NCBI GenBank assembly: GCA_030562195.1
Contig: CM060200.1
Coordinates: forward strand, 26,017,023 to 26,081,022
DNA length: 64,000 nt
Direction of reading: 5' to 3'
Source: Nipponacmea schrenckii
Taxonomy: Eukaryota; Mollusca; Gastropoda; Lottiidae
A program made the position numbers and the translations under genes. The notes below the pieces were generated by a model. It ran no database searches and was not told where the DNA came from. It worked only from the letters and a program-made list of their open reading frames with translations. Positions 11,601-23,276 of the stretch are shown one piece after another. Positions within the stretch are counted from its first letter, which is position 1. Each line of letters starts with the position of its first letter.

Positions 11601-14600
11601 TATATTGTGGACGTATATTGCGGTTGACCCTGTCTGTCCGAATCTCGGTTCCTTTCGAAAATCAGCTTTCTGCCTTTAACGGTTGGTGAGTTATGCCCCC
11701 TTTCTTAGTGAGAATTCGTCAAATTCAGCTTGTGGGTGTGATACAGGCTACAATGTTTATCCAAACATTTTTATATGCCCACATATAATTCTGACTTTTA
11801 CGATTGGTGAGTTATGCCCCCTTTCTTAGTGAGAATTCGTCAAATTCAGCTTGTGGGCGCGATACAGGCCACAATTTTTGTCCAATCTTTTCGAAACTTG
11901 GTATGTGTCTCTATCATCATAAAATCTTGGTTCCTTTCAAAAATCAGCTTTCTGACTTTTACGGTTGGTGAGTTATGCCCCCTTTCTTAGTGAGAATTTG
12001 TCAAATTCAGCTTGTAGGGTGGGCGCGATACAGGCCACAATTTTGGTTCAATCTTTTCGAAACTTGGTATGTGTCTCTATCATCATAAAGTCTTGGTTCC
12101 TTTCGAAAATCAGCTTTCTGACTTTTACGGTTGGTGAGTTATGCCCCCTTTCTTAGTGAGAATTCGTCAAATTCAGCTTGTAGGTGTGATACAGGCTACA
12201 ATGTTTATCCAAACATTTTTATACGCCCACATATAATGTGGACGTATATTGCGGTTGACCCTGTCCGTCCGGACGTCCGTCCACAATTGCTTGTGGCCAC
12301 AATAGAGACCACAGTTTTCATCGGATTACAATGAAACTTGTTATGTGTCTCTGTCATCATAAAATCTCGGTTCCTGTCGAAAACCAGCTTTCTGACTTTT
12401 ACTGTTGGTGAGTTATGCCCTCTTTTTTAGCGAAAATTCGTCAAATTCAGCTTGTAAGCACGATAAAGGCCACAATTTTTGTCTAATCTTTTCGAAACTT
12501 GGTATTTGTCTCTATCATCATAAAATCTCGGTTCCTTTCGAAAACCAGCTTTCTGACTTTTACGGTTGGTGAGTTATGCCCTCTTTTTTTAGCGAAACTT
12601 CGTCAAATTCAGCTTGTGGGTGCGATACAGGCCACAATTTTTTTCTGATCTTTTCGAAACTTGGTAGGTGTCTTTGTCATCATAAAATCTTGGTTCCTTT
12701 TGAAAATCAGCTTTCTGACTTTTACGGTTGGTGAGTTATGCCCCCTTTCTTAGTGAGAATTCGTCAAGTTCAGCTTGTGGGTGTGATACAGGCTACAATG
12801 TTTATCCAAACATTTTTATATGCCCACATATAATGTGGACGTATATTGCGGTTGACCCTGTCTGTCCAGACGTCCATCCGTCCGTCCACAATTGCTTGTG
12901 GCCACAATGATGCAGTTTTCATCGGATTTCAATGAAACTTGGTATGCTTGTTCATATTGATGAGATCTTGGATGGGTTCGAATTTCATGAAATTTCGATC
13001 ATTGGTTCCTGGCTTTCTGACTTTTTTGCTGTTGGTGTCTTGCTCACCAATAAAAATTTGCTGCTGGTGGGCGTATAGCCTTTCGGGCGTCTGCTCGTAA
13101 ATTATAGACAAAATCTTGAGTTTGTTTGATTATATTATGTTTAATTTGCAGTAATGGCCACATGGATGATGTGTTTGGAAATATACAAGAAGTGATGAGA
13201 CAGAATATTGAAGAAATGAACAGACACATGGAAGAAGTTTTTGGAAATTTTGGAAGTGAAAGAGATTTTGATGTCCATTTTGGTGAGACTTATTGATTGT
13301 AACATTTTTAATTTTTTTGTCTATTAGAGACATTTATATCATCAAATTGCCCCATTCTAACTTTCAATCAGACATTTGTGGTTCTTGTATTTTCACTTAA
13401 ACCAAGTTTTCTTGTATCCCTTGGCATACCTTTATGAAAGCAAAATAACACATATGATATATTACATATAGATAATGGTGGAAGACTATCAGCATTAGAA
13501 GATGATGACTTTTCATCTCAAAGTCTAGGAGATACCATGTTGAAATCTGATAGAAGATTTGATGTGCCAGCTGTTCCTGATCATAAACCCAGAAGATCAT
13601 TGGTTAGTTAAAAACTGAGAGAACAATATCTGTTTTTTATATGCCTACATTATAATGTGGTTGTATATTGCCATCTTGGTCAAGTTAGAATAGTAATAGA
13701 TAATGAGTTATTGCCCTTGGCTTAGTAAGAATGTGTCAAAATTTATTTTGTGAAGATAATAGAGACTACATTTTTTATCCAATTTTGGTGTGGTCATTTA
13801 TATTGATAAGATCTTGGTTAAGTTTGAATTCAACAATATTTTGATGAATGGTTATGTATGAGTTATTGCCCTTAACTTAGTAAAATTTCGCCCCATATTT
13901 GTCCTTGTTGTCAAGAAACAGTTCTTACAAGACAAGTTTTGATTGATTAAATTGGACTGGGGAGAGTTTTGTGAATAGGAACCTGATCACATATCCTTGA
14001 TATGCCAGGATATCCTTGAAACAAATCTAGAAATAAAATCCTAGGATATCCTTGGTGCATATATCTGATTGGAATAACTAATTTTCAGTTTGGTGGAATA
14101 CTCAACAGTCCATTTCAATGGGAGAGTGAGTTTAATATACCATCAGATGCAAGTGGGACTTTTTCCTGTGGAAAATCATACACTATGTCTAGTGTCTCTG
14201 ATGGAAAAAATGTAAGTAAAAAAATGGTTCAAATTCCCAAGCCAAGAGGGTAGGGTGTTTCAACACAAACCCAATTCAGTGAATCATTAGGTGTGTGGCA
14301 GTGAAACCTATAGGTTAGTGGTCTGACTAGTCTAGCAGATATTAGAAATTTTGTTGCATTCAAACTCTCTTTATTGAAGGGAAATAAGCACATTTTAAAC
14401 TTTTTATAAACTACAGCCTACAACTAAATGATGAAATAATAGTTTCATGTTTTTTTTTTCTTTTTAGAAAAAGTTGGAGAAACGACAAACAATTCGTTAC
14501 CCAGATGGCACTGAAGAAGAAGAAGTTGTAAGAAACCTAAATGATAGATCCCATGTAATAAAAACCAAAACTGATAAATATGGAAAACGGGAAACAAATG

Positions 14601-15267
14601 AAACATTGAATAATCTTGATGATGGTAAGAATTTGTTGTTTTTTTTTTCTCACAAGATTACAAAGAAATAAAAACTTAATTTACAAAAGCTAATTGGATT
14701 ATGAAGAAAAGCAGTGCCATGTAGTTTGCAAGAAGAGAAATCTGCTGGAACTCCTTGAAGCACATTAAGTGGTTTTAAATGAATGTTAAAAATTAATTTT
14801 CCTAATTGAGCTGATCTTTTTGCTATCTTTCTACATATGTTACATTGCCTTCCAATTTGCACACAAATGTGGGCAGTAAGAGATCAGCTCAGGGCTCTTG
14901 ATTTAACTGTATTTGCCAGTTTTGTCTGATAGGAGCTCCATAATGACTAACTGCAATTTTGATGTTTATCACATTTTCTCTGGTATTGTGCTAAATTTTC
15001 TGAATTTGTCTTGCATCCTTGATCTATTACAATGTCCTGCTAGGAACTTCTCAAATTAACAGCCCTGGATGAGGTGTGATTATTGAAGAGATAAGCTCTA
15101 ACCTATGAAAATATCAAATTGTTTCATTTACAGCTGATTTACAGCAATTTCAAAGAGAATGGAATGAAAGCAACCGACAACCATTGGCAATTGAAGATAT
15201 TCGCGGTGACGAACTTGTGCCTAAAACAGGTCGGCGCTCACTACTGGATCGTTGGTTTAATTGGTAA
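8624..15267 (+). CDS. HAX1: HAX1 homologue (HCLS1-associated protein X-1)
   Basis: Six exons with consistent phases: 8624-8697, 13152-13282, 13472-13602, 14089-14211, 14468-14624 and 15134-15267, giving 249 residues (human HAX1 is 279). Landmarks: an acidic/aromatic N-terminal part (DDVFGNIQEVM…NRHMEEVFGNFG); GDTMLK followed by LFGGIL, matching the HAX1 DSMLK…FGGVL region; KSYTMSSVS and IRYPDGTEEEEVV, matching the KSYFKSISVTK…PDGIVEERRTV block; and a C-terminal LLDRWFNW like LFLGRWF. HAX1 is a largely disordered, mainly mitochondrial anti-apoptotic factor, known for association with the mitochondrial AAA protein CLPB. Intron 1 is 4.5 kb and holds repeats plus a duplicated exon-2 fragment. AATAAA-type signals follow at about 15480-15492. 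Every splice site was read by eye. Confidence 0.85.
9845..10530 (+). repeat. Interspersed 'tatacgcccacat' repeat in HAX1 intron 1
   Basis: Starts with tttttatacgcccacatgta and a gtccgtccgtccg motif, then repeats a block containing gtgctcactctac and acaattcttcaaggatt at about 9938 and 10207. The opening is shared with the array at 11024. No transposase or reverse transcriptase frame is seen, so it is non-autonomous or a relic. Confidence 0.6.
10753..11023 (+). repeat. Chimeric duplicated segment: HAX1 exon 2 border fused to GCNT exon/intron border
   Basis: 10753-10832 repeats 13106-13185: the end of HAX1 intron 1, its acceptor, and the first 34 bases of exon 2. From 10825 onward the sequence instead matches 17576-17773 (GCNT intron plus the last 29 bases of GCNT exon 1), with one mismatch seen (10905 region, ggaag versus gggag). 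The copies overlap by the 8-bp microhomology gaaatata. The segment ends where the tatacgcccacat array begins. Near identity implies recent origin or an assembly join. Confidence 0.85.
11024..13085 (+). repeat. Tandem array, about 166-bp unit, in HAX1 intron 1
   Basis: Units contain gtgagttatgccccctttct, then gtcaaattcagcttgt, gatacaggccacaattttt, cgaaacttggtatgtgtctc and ctttctgacttttacggttg. Spacing between equivalent points is about 166 bp. Several units are interrupted by restarts of the parent repeat (tttttatatgcccacatata…gtccgtcc). Identical 63-codon frames at 11334 and 11965 come from the repeat and are not genes. More diverged relatives lie at 13636-13905, 21440-21720 and 30800-30935 (reversed). 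Confidence 0.85.
13636..13905 (+). repeat. Diverged relative of the 166-bp repeat in HAX1 intron 3
   Basis: Opens with atatgcctacattataatgtgg and contains two gagttattgccctt phrases and gataagatcttggttaag, recognisable as an older copy of the family that forms the 11-13 kb array. Confidence 0.6.
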
Positions 15268-16267
15268 AGAAGAATTGTAAAGGCAGACTTTGTGATATTA
15301 GTTAAATTAAGCCCTTTCTGTTGTGATCTTATTTTTACTATGTAGATATTATGTGATCAAGGACCAAACTGAAGGTGGTTTAGGGTTGTCTTACGACAAA
15401 TCTTATATATTATTGTCAGTCAGAAAACTTTAGATTTGCTGTAAAATTATTTCAAAAGATGTTATTGACCACAGTTTCTCAAATAAATAAATTCAAGAAA
15501 AAGATTTTTATGAAAGAATTTTCTTTATTTACTTCATTATAATTGGAGTTTTTCTGTTGGCTTATTAATAAATATTTCAAGATAATTCTGTTCTGTTATA
15601 ATTTCCATGGCCTTGTTTTCATTATTTAATTAGTCTTTGAGATACAATAAACTTTAGTTCAGCTGTCTTTTACTATTTACTGATTAAATATGACTTGTAA
15701 AGAACTGTGGCTACTCCACACAGAGCCTTTATCATCCAGTTCTATTTTTTCTATGCACAAGCGCTTAAAAAAGAACGTCTTTCTCGTCAGAAGCTACTCA
15801 CTGATAAATAACAGCGATATAGGAGTCAAGTAAATGCTCTCACGAAGAATCAACCAAATTTAGAACTTAGTTCTGAAAAGTCTTATGGACAGATTAAATT
15901 GATTTAAATCTGGTAAAACAAATATTTTGATGATTGTATTATTTATTAAAAATGATATTGTTTTGTTACTGATTTGGTATAATAATTATCAATAAAAATA
16001 GTTTTTTTTTCACAAGTTTATTTTTTATCACCAACATTAAATACACGAAGTATCTGTTGTCGACAGAGTCTCAGGAAATAAAAAAAGGAAGGGGGAGGGG
16101 GATCTAGGCGTGGGTTGATTTGAAAATATTATCTTTGTTTCAACATGACCAAGATATCATCTTCTTCAAACCCACTGTGTTTTACCCTCTAAAGCTAAAC
16201 ACGGCAAAAATAAGTACAGTATTATGTAGTAGTAGCCAGCTTTCTGAAAATGTCCTTTTAAAAAGAG
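15268..16267. other. Converging 3' ends of HAX1 and GCNT
   Basis: No further gene. HAX1 polyadenylation signals are plausible at 15480-15492 (aaataaataaa). For the minus-strand GCNT gene, ttatt-type complements of AATAAA occur near 16017. A short interval at 15720-15830 is less AT-rich but has no open frame worth calling. Confidence 0.45.
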
Positions 16268-18771
16268 TCAGGCTCCAGAAGGCACAAGACCCATAGTTTT
16301 ATTATACACCCACTCTCCAAGACATCTTAAAGTTAAAGCATCGTAGTTTATCTTTAATTTGTTAACAAAAAGTTCTTGTCGTTTAACAAGGGTTGGTAGA
16401 TCTCGGATACTGAATGTACAGTAGCCTTTATATCTCGATCCGTAACATTCAGCGTATTTCCAAGCTACGTACACTGCTAGGAACGGGTTTGTTTCGTCGT
16501 CAACTGCAAAAAGAGAAAAATTGCAATTTAAAGCATTGATTAACACACTAAATCAGTCTGCTTTTAACCGGTTGTCGGAAGAAAGTTTTGTGTTTTGTTT
16601 TTGACATTAAATCATCTCAAACATTTTGATATTGATTAAAGCGATTATTACAGGAAGATAATGAAAGGGGATCTAATATACCATGTACAAGAATATTACT
16701 CAGATTTTTATCCTTTTTGTAAGTAGTCACCAAGCGTTTGGTATACATATTAGGGAATTCATTCTGGAGTACTTTTATAAAAACGTTTCACAATCATAGA
16801 GGAATATTTAGGTGTAGAATTGTATGTGGCGACAAAAGGAAAAATCTAATTGTCATGCTGGATATTTAGACCATGAGGTACAACTGTTTGTAATTGGTCT
16901 ATCCAGAAACTCTTCCTTTGCAATCGCTTAGGTTTGAACTGAAAATTTTTCTTGGGGCATAATATGAAACATATAGGTTAAAGAAACAAATTAGTAAATG
17001 AGAGATGTTTACTGATACGTTGGCTGATTTGAGAAAATTTAACATTAGTATAACATGTTATTATAAGTTATTTTATTTTTACCATGATCAAAATATTAGC
17101 TTCTACAGACCTACTAGTTATCATTAGTTATCAAATATTTTGCTTGGATACGTTGAATGTGTCGGACGTGAGTTCTAATCCCGACCGGAGTGTGACTTTG
17201 AATAAGTCAATTTCACTCACACTTCCACTCAACCTGGAATCTGGACCTTCAGATCCAGTGTCATTTGCGTTTTATGATAAAATGAACGAAATATGCATTT
17301 CCAAGCAATTTCTGGTGCTTTTAAGGACGATTTTTACATACTGGAGACCAGCATCAACCCTTAAACTATTGTCAATGACAATGATTGGTGCAAACAGGGT
17401 ATCATCATTATGTTTGGTCTTAAATGTGTGTATTTTATATGAGGGGTTTTTGGGCTGCAGTCCAATGTCTACATCATTAATTAACTTCTCAGGACCACGG
17501 AACTCATTAAAAATAAATGAAATAAATGGTGTTATGCGTCCTACTCTTCTGCTCCCTATGGGATAATGAAGACGTGAAATATATATAATATTTATAGTAT
17601 TAAAGTTTTGCAATAATAAGGCAGAATACTTGAAATGATATATTTGCGCTGCCATTTGGGAGAAAAATGACGTTTTGATTGATTTTATATCACAATTTAG
17701 ACATGAGACGTAGTTTAAACGATGATTGACGAGTACATACGTACCTGAATAACCCCCAGGAGCCTGTAATTTTAAATTATAGTTTAAAGTTGCCCAGTAA
17801 TATTCGTCCGGCGAATATACGTCACGGCACCATTCCAATAGGTCACGTGCTATCTTATTATGCAAAACGTAATCCACAAATTGGTGGGAATATAACCCAT
17901 ACGCACTTCCCTTATAGATTGTAAGATTGTGAGGTGGAGGTGGATTTTTCTCGCCGGTATAGGTCATTTTGAAACGACCCGATTTGTCGGGGTCCGGCTT
18001 AATAAAAAATTTCAATTCGTAGCGATATGGATGTACATCTTCACTGTCTCCTACAATGTTATTTCGGTTTTTCAAATTTTTCAAAATGGCGACGATTTCT
18101 GCGTTGGTCTTTATTGGGAATTGTTGTCCGGGGACGTTAAGAAGATATTTCCATGGTTTTCCATGGTTTATATGATCTTTCATACAGTTAAGATCAGCCT
18201 GCAGACGAGAGAAGCCCGCATACGTCACATTTTCAGTTTTTGATACTATAAACATATTTTGGAAACAATCGACCAATTTGTGAACTGATTCGTGATAGCT
18301 TTGGGAAGAAAATCCATCAACATGGACGCAATAATAGTTATGTGGTCTGTAAATGGCTCGGAGTAAAAATTCCACTTGAACGAAATCTGTATGGAGTAAA
18401 ATATTGTAAGCGATAGGAAAGTTTCTTTCTTCTTGGGTTATTGGATAGTCATCATAGCCGTAAGCTTTTCGAAATTCCGAACAATTCAAATTCTGTATTG
18501 GTGGCATATTTCGTATTTTCGCCTTTACCGCCTTTTTTGTTTCAGTTTTGTTGCCATGGATTATGGCAGAACAGTTCCAGTCGTCTACCAGAAACGGATG
18601 ATTTAAATTACCCCTTTTTTGTGAATGTCGTAGGACAGGTTTGATGGCTAAATCGAATGACATATTTTTTATCCTGAAACTTTCAGAGTAAAACAATGAA
18701 TAAGATGCGTAAACTAAAAACACGAGGGTCATCAGCGTCATCCAACGAAGCCACTTTTTAATGCTAGACAT
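16268..18771 (-). CDS. Core-2/I-branching beta-1,6-N-acetylglucosaminyltransferase family protein (GT14)
   Basis: Two exons, 17745-18771 and 16268-16503, join in phase (GGYS|VDDE) to give 420 residues, the usual family length. The N-terminus has a short basic cytoplasmic tail (MSSIKKWLRW) and one hydrophobic signal-anchor (residues about 10-28), expected for a type II Golgi enzyme. Family landmarks: PIAYNILLHTD, LLRAIYRPHNYYCVHVD, FSRLQADLNCMKD, WKYLLNVPGQQFPIKTN, GSAYGL…FVDYVLH, SPDEYYWATLN, and a C-terminal FSIRDLPTLVKRQELFVNKL. Members transfer GlcNAc from UDP-GlcNAc in beta-1,6 linkage to branch O-glycans or poly-LacNAc; the exact acceptor cannot be told. Without splicing, the first exon frame stays open into the intron to 17272, giving a 499-codon frame that lacks the true C-terminus. 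It converges on HAX1. Confidence 0.9.
17147..17575. repeat. SINE-derived sequence in the GCNT intron
   Basis: 17147-17235 matches the head of SINE family A (gagttctaatcccgaccgg, ttgaataagtca). 17500-17575 on the minus strand reads gtcttcattatcccataggg then agcagaagagtagg, matching the repeat tail at 33160-33215. Two repeat insertions therefore flank the intron's open stretch. Confidence 0.55.
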
Positions 18772-20065
18772 TATTGCGTATTGTTCTTATTCCGACTTCC
18801 TGCGTTTCGAGTCGTATGGTATGCTGAAATCAAATTAAAATTTCTCACTCTAAGCATGTAGTGTAACGCTGTTTAAATATTTAAGTATATCAAAACGCAA
18901 TAGCTCGAAAAAATTATAAATTCATTTTATATTTTATTCTTTTGACCACAGTTTGCTATTTCCAAATCTATCAAAAGTCTTCAATTCCATATCGATGATC
19001 CTTTGTACCAATTAGTCCCTCCTGCAAAAATAGACTAATAACATCCTATTTAATCCAAAGAGTCTTTAAAATATAGTTTTAAATTCTAATAAGTTGAAAA
19101 TTTAGATTTTACCGGAAAGTGAAATTAAACAAAGTATTCCAACATAAATTCACACAATTTTTAAGTTTTCCGAAAGGAATGTTTAATTCCATTAGACCAG
19201 CCTCAAACAAATTTCTGGCTTGATAAGGGCTAACTGGAAAAAAGAACTAAAAGGGTTAAGGAGAAACTACAAAATATCGACTGCTACGCATGTTATTAAA
19301 CCAGTAACATCTGGGTTGTCTTCAACGGACGTTTTCTTGAATACGCTTCGAGGTATTTCGATATAAAACTTAACCGGATATTGATTAAAATTATAATTAA
19401 CAATTATTTGCTGTAACAGCTGATAGAGTTTACTTTCAACATTATGTATTATAATATATATTTATATATAAATGTGTAGGGTTATGATATACCTACAAAA
19501 CTTACATTAGAAGTTTATAACAATGGATTTTAAACTGTGTTCAATTTCCCCATTTAATTCAATACCTATAAAACTTGTATATGCCTAATTTTAGATTATA
19601 CAATCCATGTATCAAACTGAATCATACTAATTGTTAATTAAGCAACTGAACTGTTGGGCATCATAAAGACTCAATATTTAAAGTAAAAAATTTTGCTCAG
19701 CTGGGAGCTCCCGTGTGCGGAAGGCTTTAGAATACTTGGTGACTTTAGAATACTAGGAGACACATTTATCTACAATCTGGCGTTTATTTCGCTAAAATCT
19801 GCCGATATAAATCAAATAACATACACAAAAAAAAAAACAAAAAAAAAATAAAAAAAACAAACGGTTAAAAAGTTCTAGTAGTTGTTCGTGTAGTTAAAAA
19901 TTTCCCTTTGCTCAAATTACAGTATGAAACTTTTACATATAAAACTAGAAAAACATCTCCCTGAACATATCTTCTACAAAGTTAACGTCTTTATTCAATG
20001 TTAAATGACGTTTGCTTCATCTAAATGTAGATTATCATATGGTCATAGTTATTTTAATAACAGTA
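18772..20065. other. GCNT upstream region, no other gene seen
   Basis: The GCNT promoter and 5' UTR should lie in the first few hundred bases. An ETS-like ttccgacttcctg lies just upstream of the start codon (about 18789-18801). An A-rich tract occupies 19826-19860. No open frame or known repeat was recognised. Confidence 0.4.
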
Positions 20066-21088
20066 TATATACTGAGTACACATTGAAACGCACCACTTGT
20101 AAAAGTCAATATTTAAGTTCAAATGAACTTCAATATAATTTTTATACAACAACAAGACTATATACAGTGACGTCCCCGACATGCCATGTGCAAGAAATGA
20201 GAGAATTTCATGTTAACTGTAACACAAGGCAATTTTTCGCAAAAAAACGCATCATTTTGCATGCACACCACTGGATAAAATGAATTTCACTCTGGATTGT
20301 GCACACGTTACCTTTTAAAGCATGTGAATCCGAATAAAATTTCACTTCATTCACTGACACTGTCTTGTGAAAAGCCGACACGATGCCGCGTCTTACAGCC
20401 CCTGAACGGCGCCAGCACAAAACGACTACGCTGCGCACACACAACGATCGCAAGACTCCATCAAAGGTTTCTGCAAACGGGGAGCACTCGGGACAATCCT
20501 CGACCGGGTCAACAACGCGTGACAACGGCACGTCAGGACCGTCAGATAGTACTGGATCATTTCCGAGACCGAAAACTACCAGCGACTAGAACGGCTGCTC
20601 GAGTCCAAGGACGACGTGGATTCATTCACTCCAAAACCGTAAGGAACCGTCTGCGAGCTGCAGGCCTGCTTGCACGACGTCCTTATTTCGGCCCCATATT
20701 GACGGATCGTCACCGAACCAGCGTCTACAGTGGACAACGCTAGGGCACACACTGCAAGGGTGTCCATGTATTACCTTGCACAGCAGAACATCTTCAGTGG
20801 CCAATGGGATAAAATTAGACGAAGTCTTTCATGTCGACGCCAGATGGACCGCATGTGTCGATTCAAATGGCGGTCACACCCGTTATTGACTTTACTGTTT
20901 GACCCCTACACCAGTTAAGTCTCGCTCGCGCATTAACATTATCGTGAATCAATGATTTAATGATGTTTACATGTCTTCTTAAATCATTCATTATCTCACA
21001 AGCATCATAAGTATATACTTCACATATCAACCCGTGGAGTTATTCCAGATTTCGTGAGTGGTGCGTTTTCATATGGACTGAGTATATA
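20066..21088 (+). mobile_element. Tc1-like DNA transposon, internally deleted
   Basis: Terminal inverted repeats are visible: the left end reads tatatactgagtac…gaaacgcaccac and the right end, complemented, reads tatatactcagtcc…aaaacgcaccac, with TA-rich flanks fitting the TA target of the Tc1/mariner superfamily. The element is about 1.0 kb, shorter than the usual 1.2-1.6 kb, because much of the transposase gene is missing. It is non-autonomous. Confidence 0.85.
20383..20912 (+). pseudogene. Broken Tc1-like transposase
   Basis: Pieces in order, in different frames: an N-terminal start MPRLTAPERRQ at 20383; then, after a frame change near 20430, a helix-turn-helix region (TIARLHQRFLQTGSTRDNPR … SKTVRNRLRAAGL) ending at LTDRHR (about 20718); then DNARAHTARVSMYYLAQQNI from about 20732; and a C-terminal NGGHTRY. 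The stretch with the first catalytic aspartate, between LTDRHR and DNARAHTAR, is absent, and one helix-turn-helix portion is missing near the start. The transposase should be inactive in DNA cleavage. Confidence 0.85.
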
Positions 21089-21439
21089 ATACAATACAAT
21101 TGGTTTTACATTATAAAGAATATTTTAATGACAAGTAATAAAATAATACTTTCAAATTTACGATGAAATAAAAGAAGGCAAATATTCTGTTTTGGTAATA
21201 TCAGTTTTTTAAAAGTCATTTAAATATTGATTTTTGAGTAAAAACAGATGGTGTACAATTTGGAATCCAGTAAAATGTTATTTTATATGTTATAAAAAAT
21301 CGCAAAAGTCGATCTGTTCAACACTGAGTTACTTGTCCTCTCGTAGGCCTATACCTTTAAACTATGTATTGAAGTAAGATAAAAACTACCTCTATAGATT
21401 TTTTATTTTTTTTAACATTATATCAAAGGTTGAAACGCT

Positions 21440-21720
21440 GCTATCGTACTCACTTAGCCAAAGATCTCGTGGATATAAACCTATTGGACGCGTTCGATAT
21501 AAAAGTTTTTTCGATGAACGGTTTTTGAGTTATTGCCCTCTATTTCGTCAAAATGGGTCGAAATTGGCTTTTGAACACGATAAAGACTACAGTTTTTCGT
21601 CTGATTTAATTGAAATTTGGTGTAAACATTTATGTTGATGGGATCTTGGATAAGTTTGATATTGACGATTTTCAATAAAAGGTTATTGAGTTATTCCCCT
21701 TGACTTAGTCATAACCAATT
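21440..21720 (+). repeat. Diverged relative of the 166-bp repeat
   Basis: Contains ttttgagttattgccctct, gtttttcgtctgatttaat and gatgggatcttggataag, in the same order as the repeat in HAX1 intron 3. Old copy; no coding role. Confidence 0.55.
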
Positions 21721-21809
21721 GTTTGAAAATGCAACCAATTGATTGGATTCTGCACAAAATAATACGGAAAAGCTGAGGCCTTAACAGAAATTCTGTATTT
21801 AGAAAGAAA

Positions 21810-22035
21810 GAAAGAACTATATTTACAAGGATAACAACTTAGGTTCACAAGTCCGCCGTGACAGGGATCATTTCTACCAGCTGGTCGTTAGCCAAACCTT
21901 TTGGCATTGAACTTATTGGCATTGATTACCCGTACCCAATTGCAACTGGGTGGACTGGAATTATGAGTGATATGACTTATTCAAGGTCATCGGACTTTTA
22001 CACTCAGGTCGAGATTATAACTTTATGTCAACAAT
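21810..22035 (-). repeat. SINE family A copy
   Basis: In reverse orientation it carries the family tail (ggataacaacttaggttcac, then aagtccgccgtgacagg) and the head complement (cactcaggtcgagattataac). Nearly full length and fairly diverged. Confidence 0.7.
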
Positions 22036-23211
22036 GAAAGCGAAATATGAAAAAAAATATTGATGATAATGAAACAGGTAAAGAGACCAAGGCCATCCAA
22101 ATCAAATATGATAGAGAATGAGAGACACATGAAACTTATTCCTAAATGGCATATCACTATTATATTGTCAAGTTGAATTTACAGGATTTAATTCTACGCA
22201 TACATTCAATTTTATTTTTGAAGGCTTTTTTTCCTTGGTCTTACCAGGAGGGCTTTTCCTTTTTATGCACTGATTATTCTGCACCACTGCGAGCTTATCC
22301 CTTGTATGATCAGATTCCTATTTAACTGGGAGCGGCTTCACTTGCTATGTAATCATCTGAATTAGATATTGGTAATTATACACAGAAATATTGATGATTT
22401 TTGCGAAGAGGTTTAATTAGATCATCATATTTCAATATGTAATTCTGATAAGGGAGGAAAATTGACATAAAGAGTAATTTATCTTATTGAAACTTGATTC
22501 GTACTTTATTAGTTTTATAAAATTCAATTTTCTCTATTAAATAATACTCAAACTATATATTATTTCTACACGAATCCAGTATCTACTGTTTCCTCAATAA
22601 TTAATTATTTCTCCCAGTTGTTATCCACATATTATCTAATCCAATTTCAATTGTTTCTTCAAGACCAATCGATTTTTTCGACACCATTTTGAACACGTCG
22701 GCGGGTGCCTGACTTTTCAATTTCTGTGCTAATCAGTATGCAATGGTTGTTAATTGATGATAGACGTTGAAATACCACATAACGTACGCTTACGTAATTA
22801 CCCTGCATTATTAGCTATATACTAACTAGGTTTGTGGTATAAGGAACTTATAAAGTAACGTTCATTAACATTCGAAGTATCCAGAATACTAGTAACGTAC
22901 TGCAGGCAAATTTTGAGCATCCAGAGGGCCTCATTTTCAATTTAAAGTAAGATATTTTACTTTCCTTAGTGAGGGATAGGCTACGGGCTACGGGTCAATG
23001 GCCAACCCCTATGAGGCTCTGATGTAAACTGAGTATTCTTACGGCTTTATTCTTAATCAATACGAAAACCAAAATAAAAAACAATTAGTGATACGACCTG
23101 ATAAGCAAAACTTCATTAAAACAAAGTTTCAGGTTCGCCATAACAGGATAAGTTTACTGATCTGTATCAAACAGAAAACCAATCTAATTAGCACTATAAA
23201 TATGAGCAAGG
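22036..23211. other. Upstream region of the somatomedin-B gene
   Basis: No gene recognised. The last few hundred bases probably include the regulatory region for the gene starting at 23277. Confidence 0.4.
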
Positions 23212-23219
23212 TATATAAG
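23212..23219 (+). promoter_or_regulatory. TATA box of the somatomedin-B gene
   Basis: A clean TATATAAG lies 65 bp upstream of the ATG at 23277, which would place transcription start near 23240-23245 and leave a short 5' UTR. The spacing supports 23277 as the true first codon. Confidence 0.55.
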
Positions 23220-23276
23220 ACTATACAAGATAAACTTTCTCTTTAGATTTTCCGAAAAGAGAAATCAAGAACAACC

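Noticed and set aside
11334..12910. Several near-identical frames of about 60 codons starting MVSYAPFLSENLSNSA
   Set aside because: They are translations of the 166-bp tandem repeat in a HAX1 intron, with no splice or domain support.
17084..17566. 160-codon plus-strand frame
   Set aside because: Lies in the GCNT intron across SINE-derived pieces, antisense to the extended GCNT frame; no family seen.
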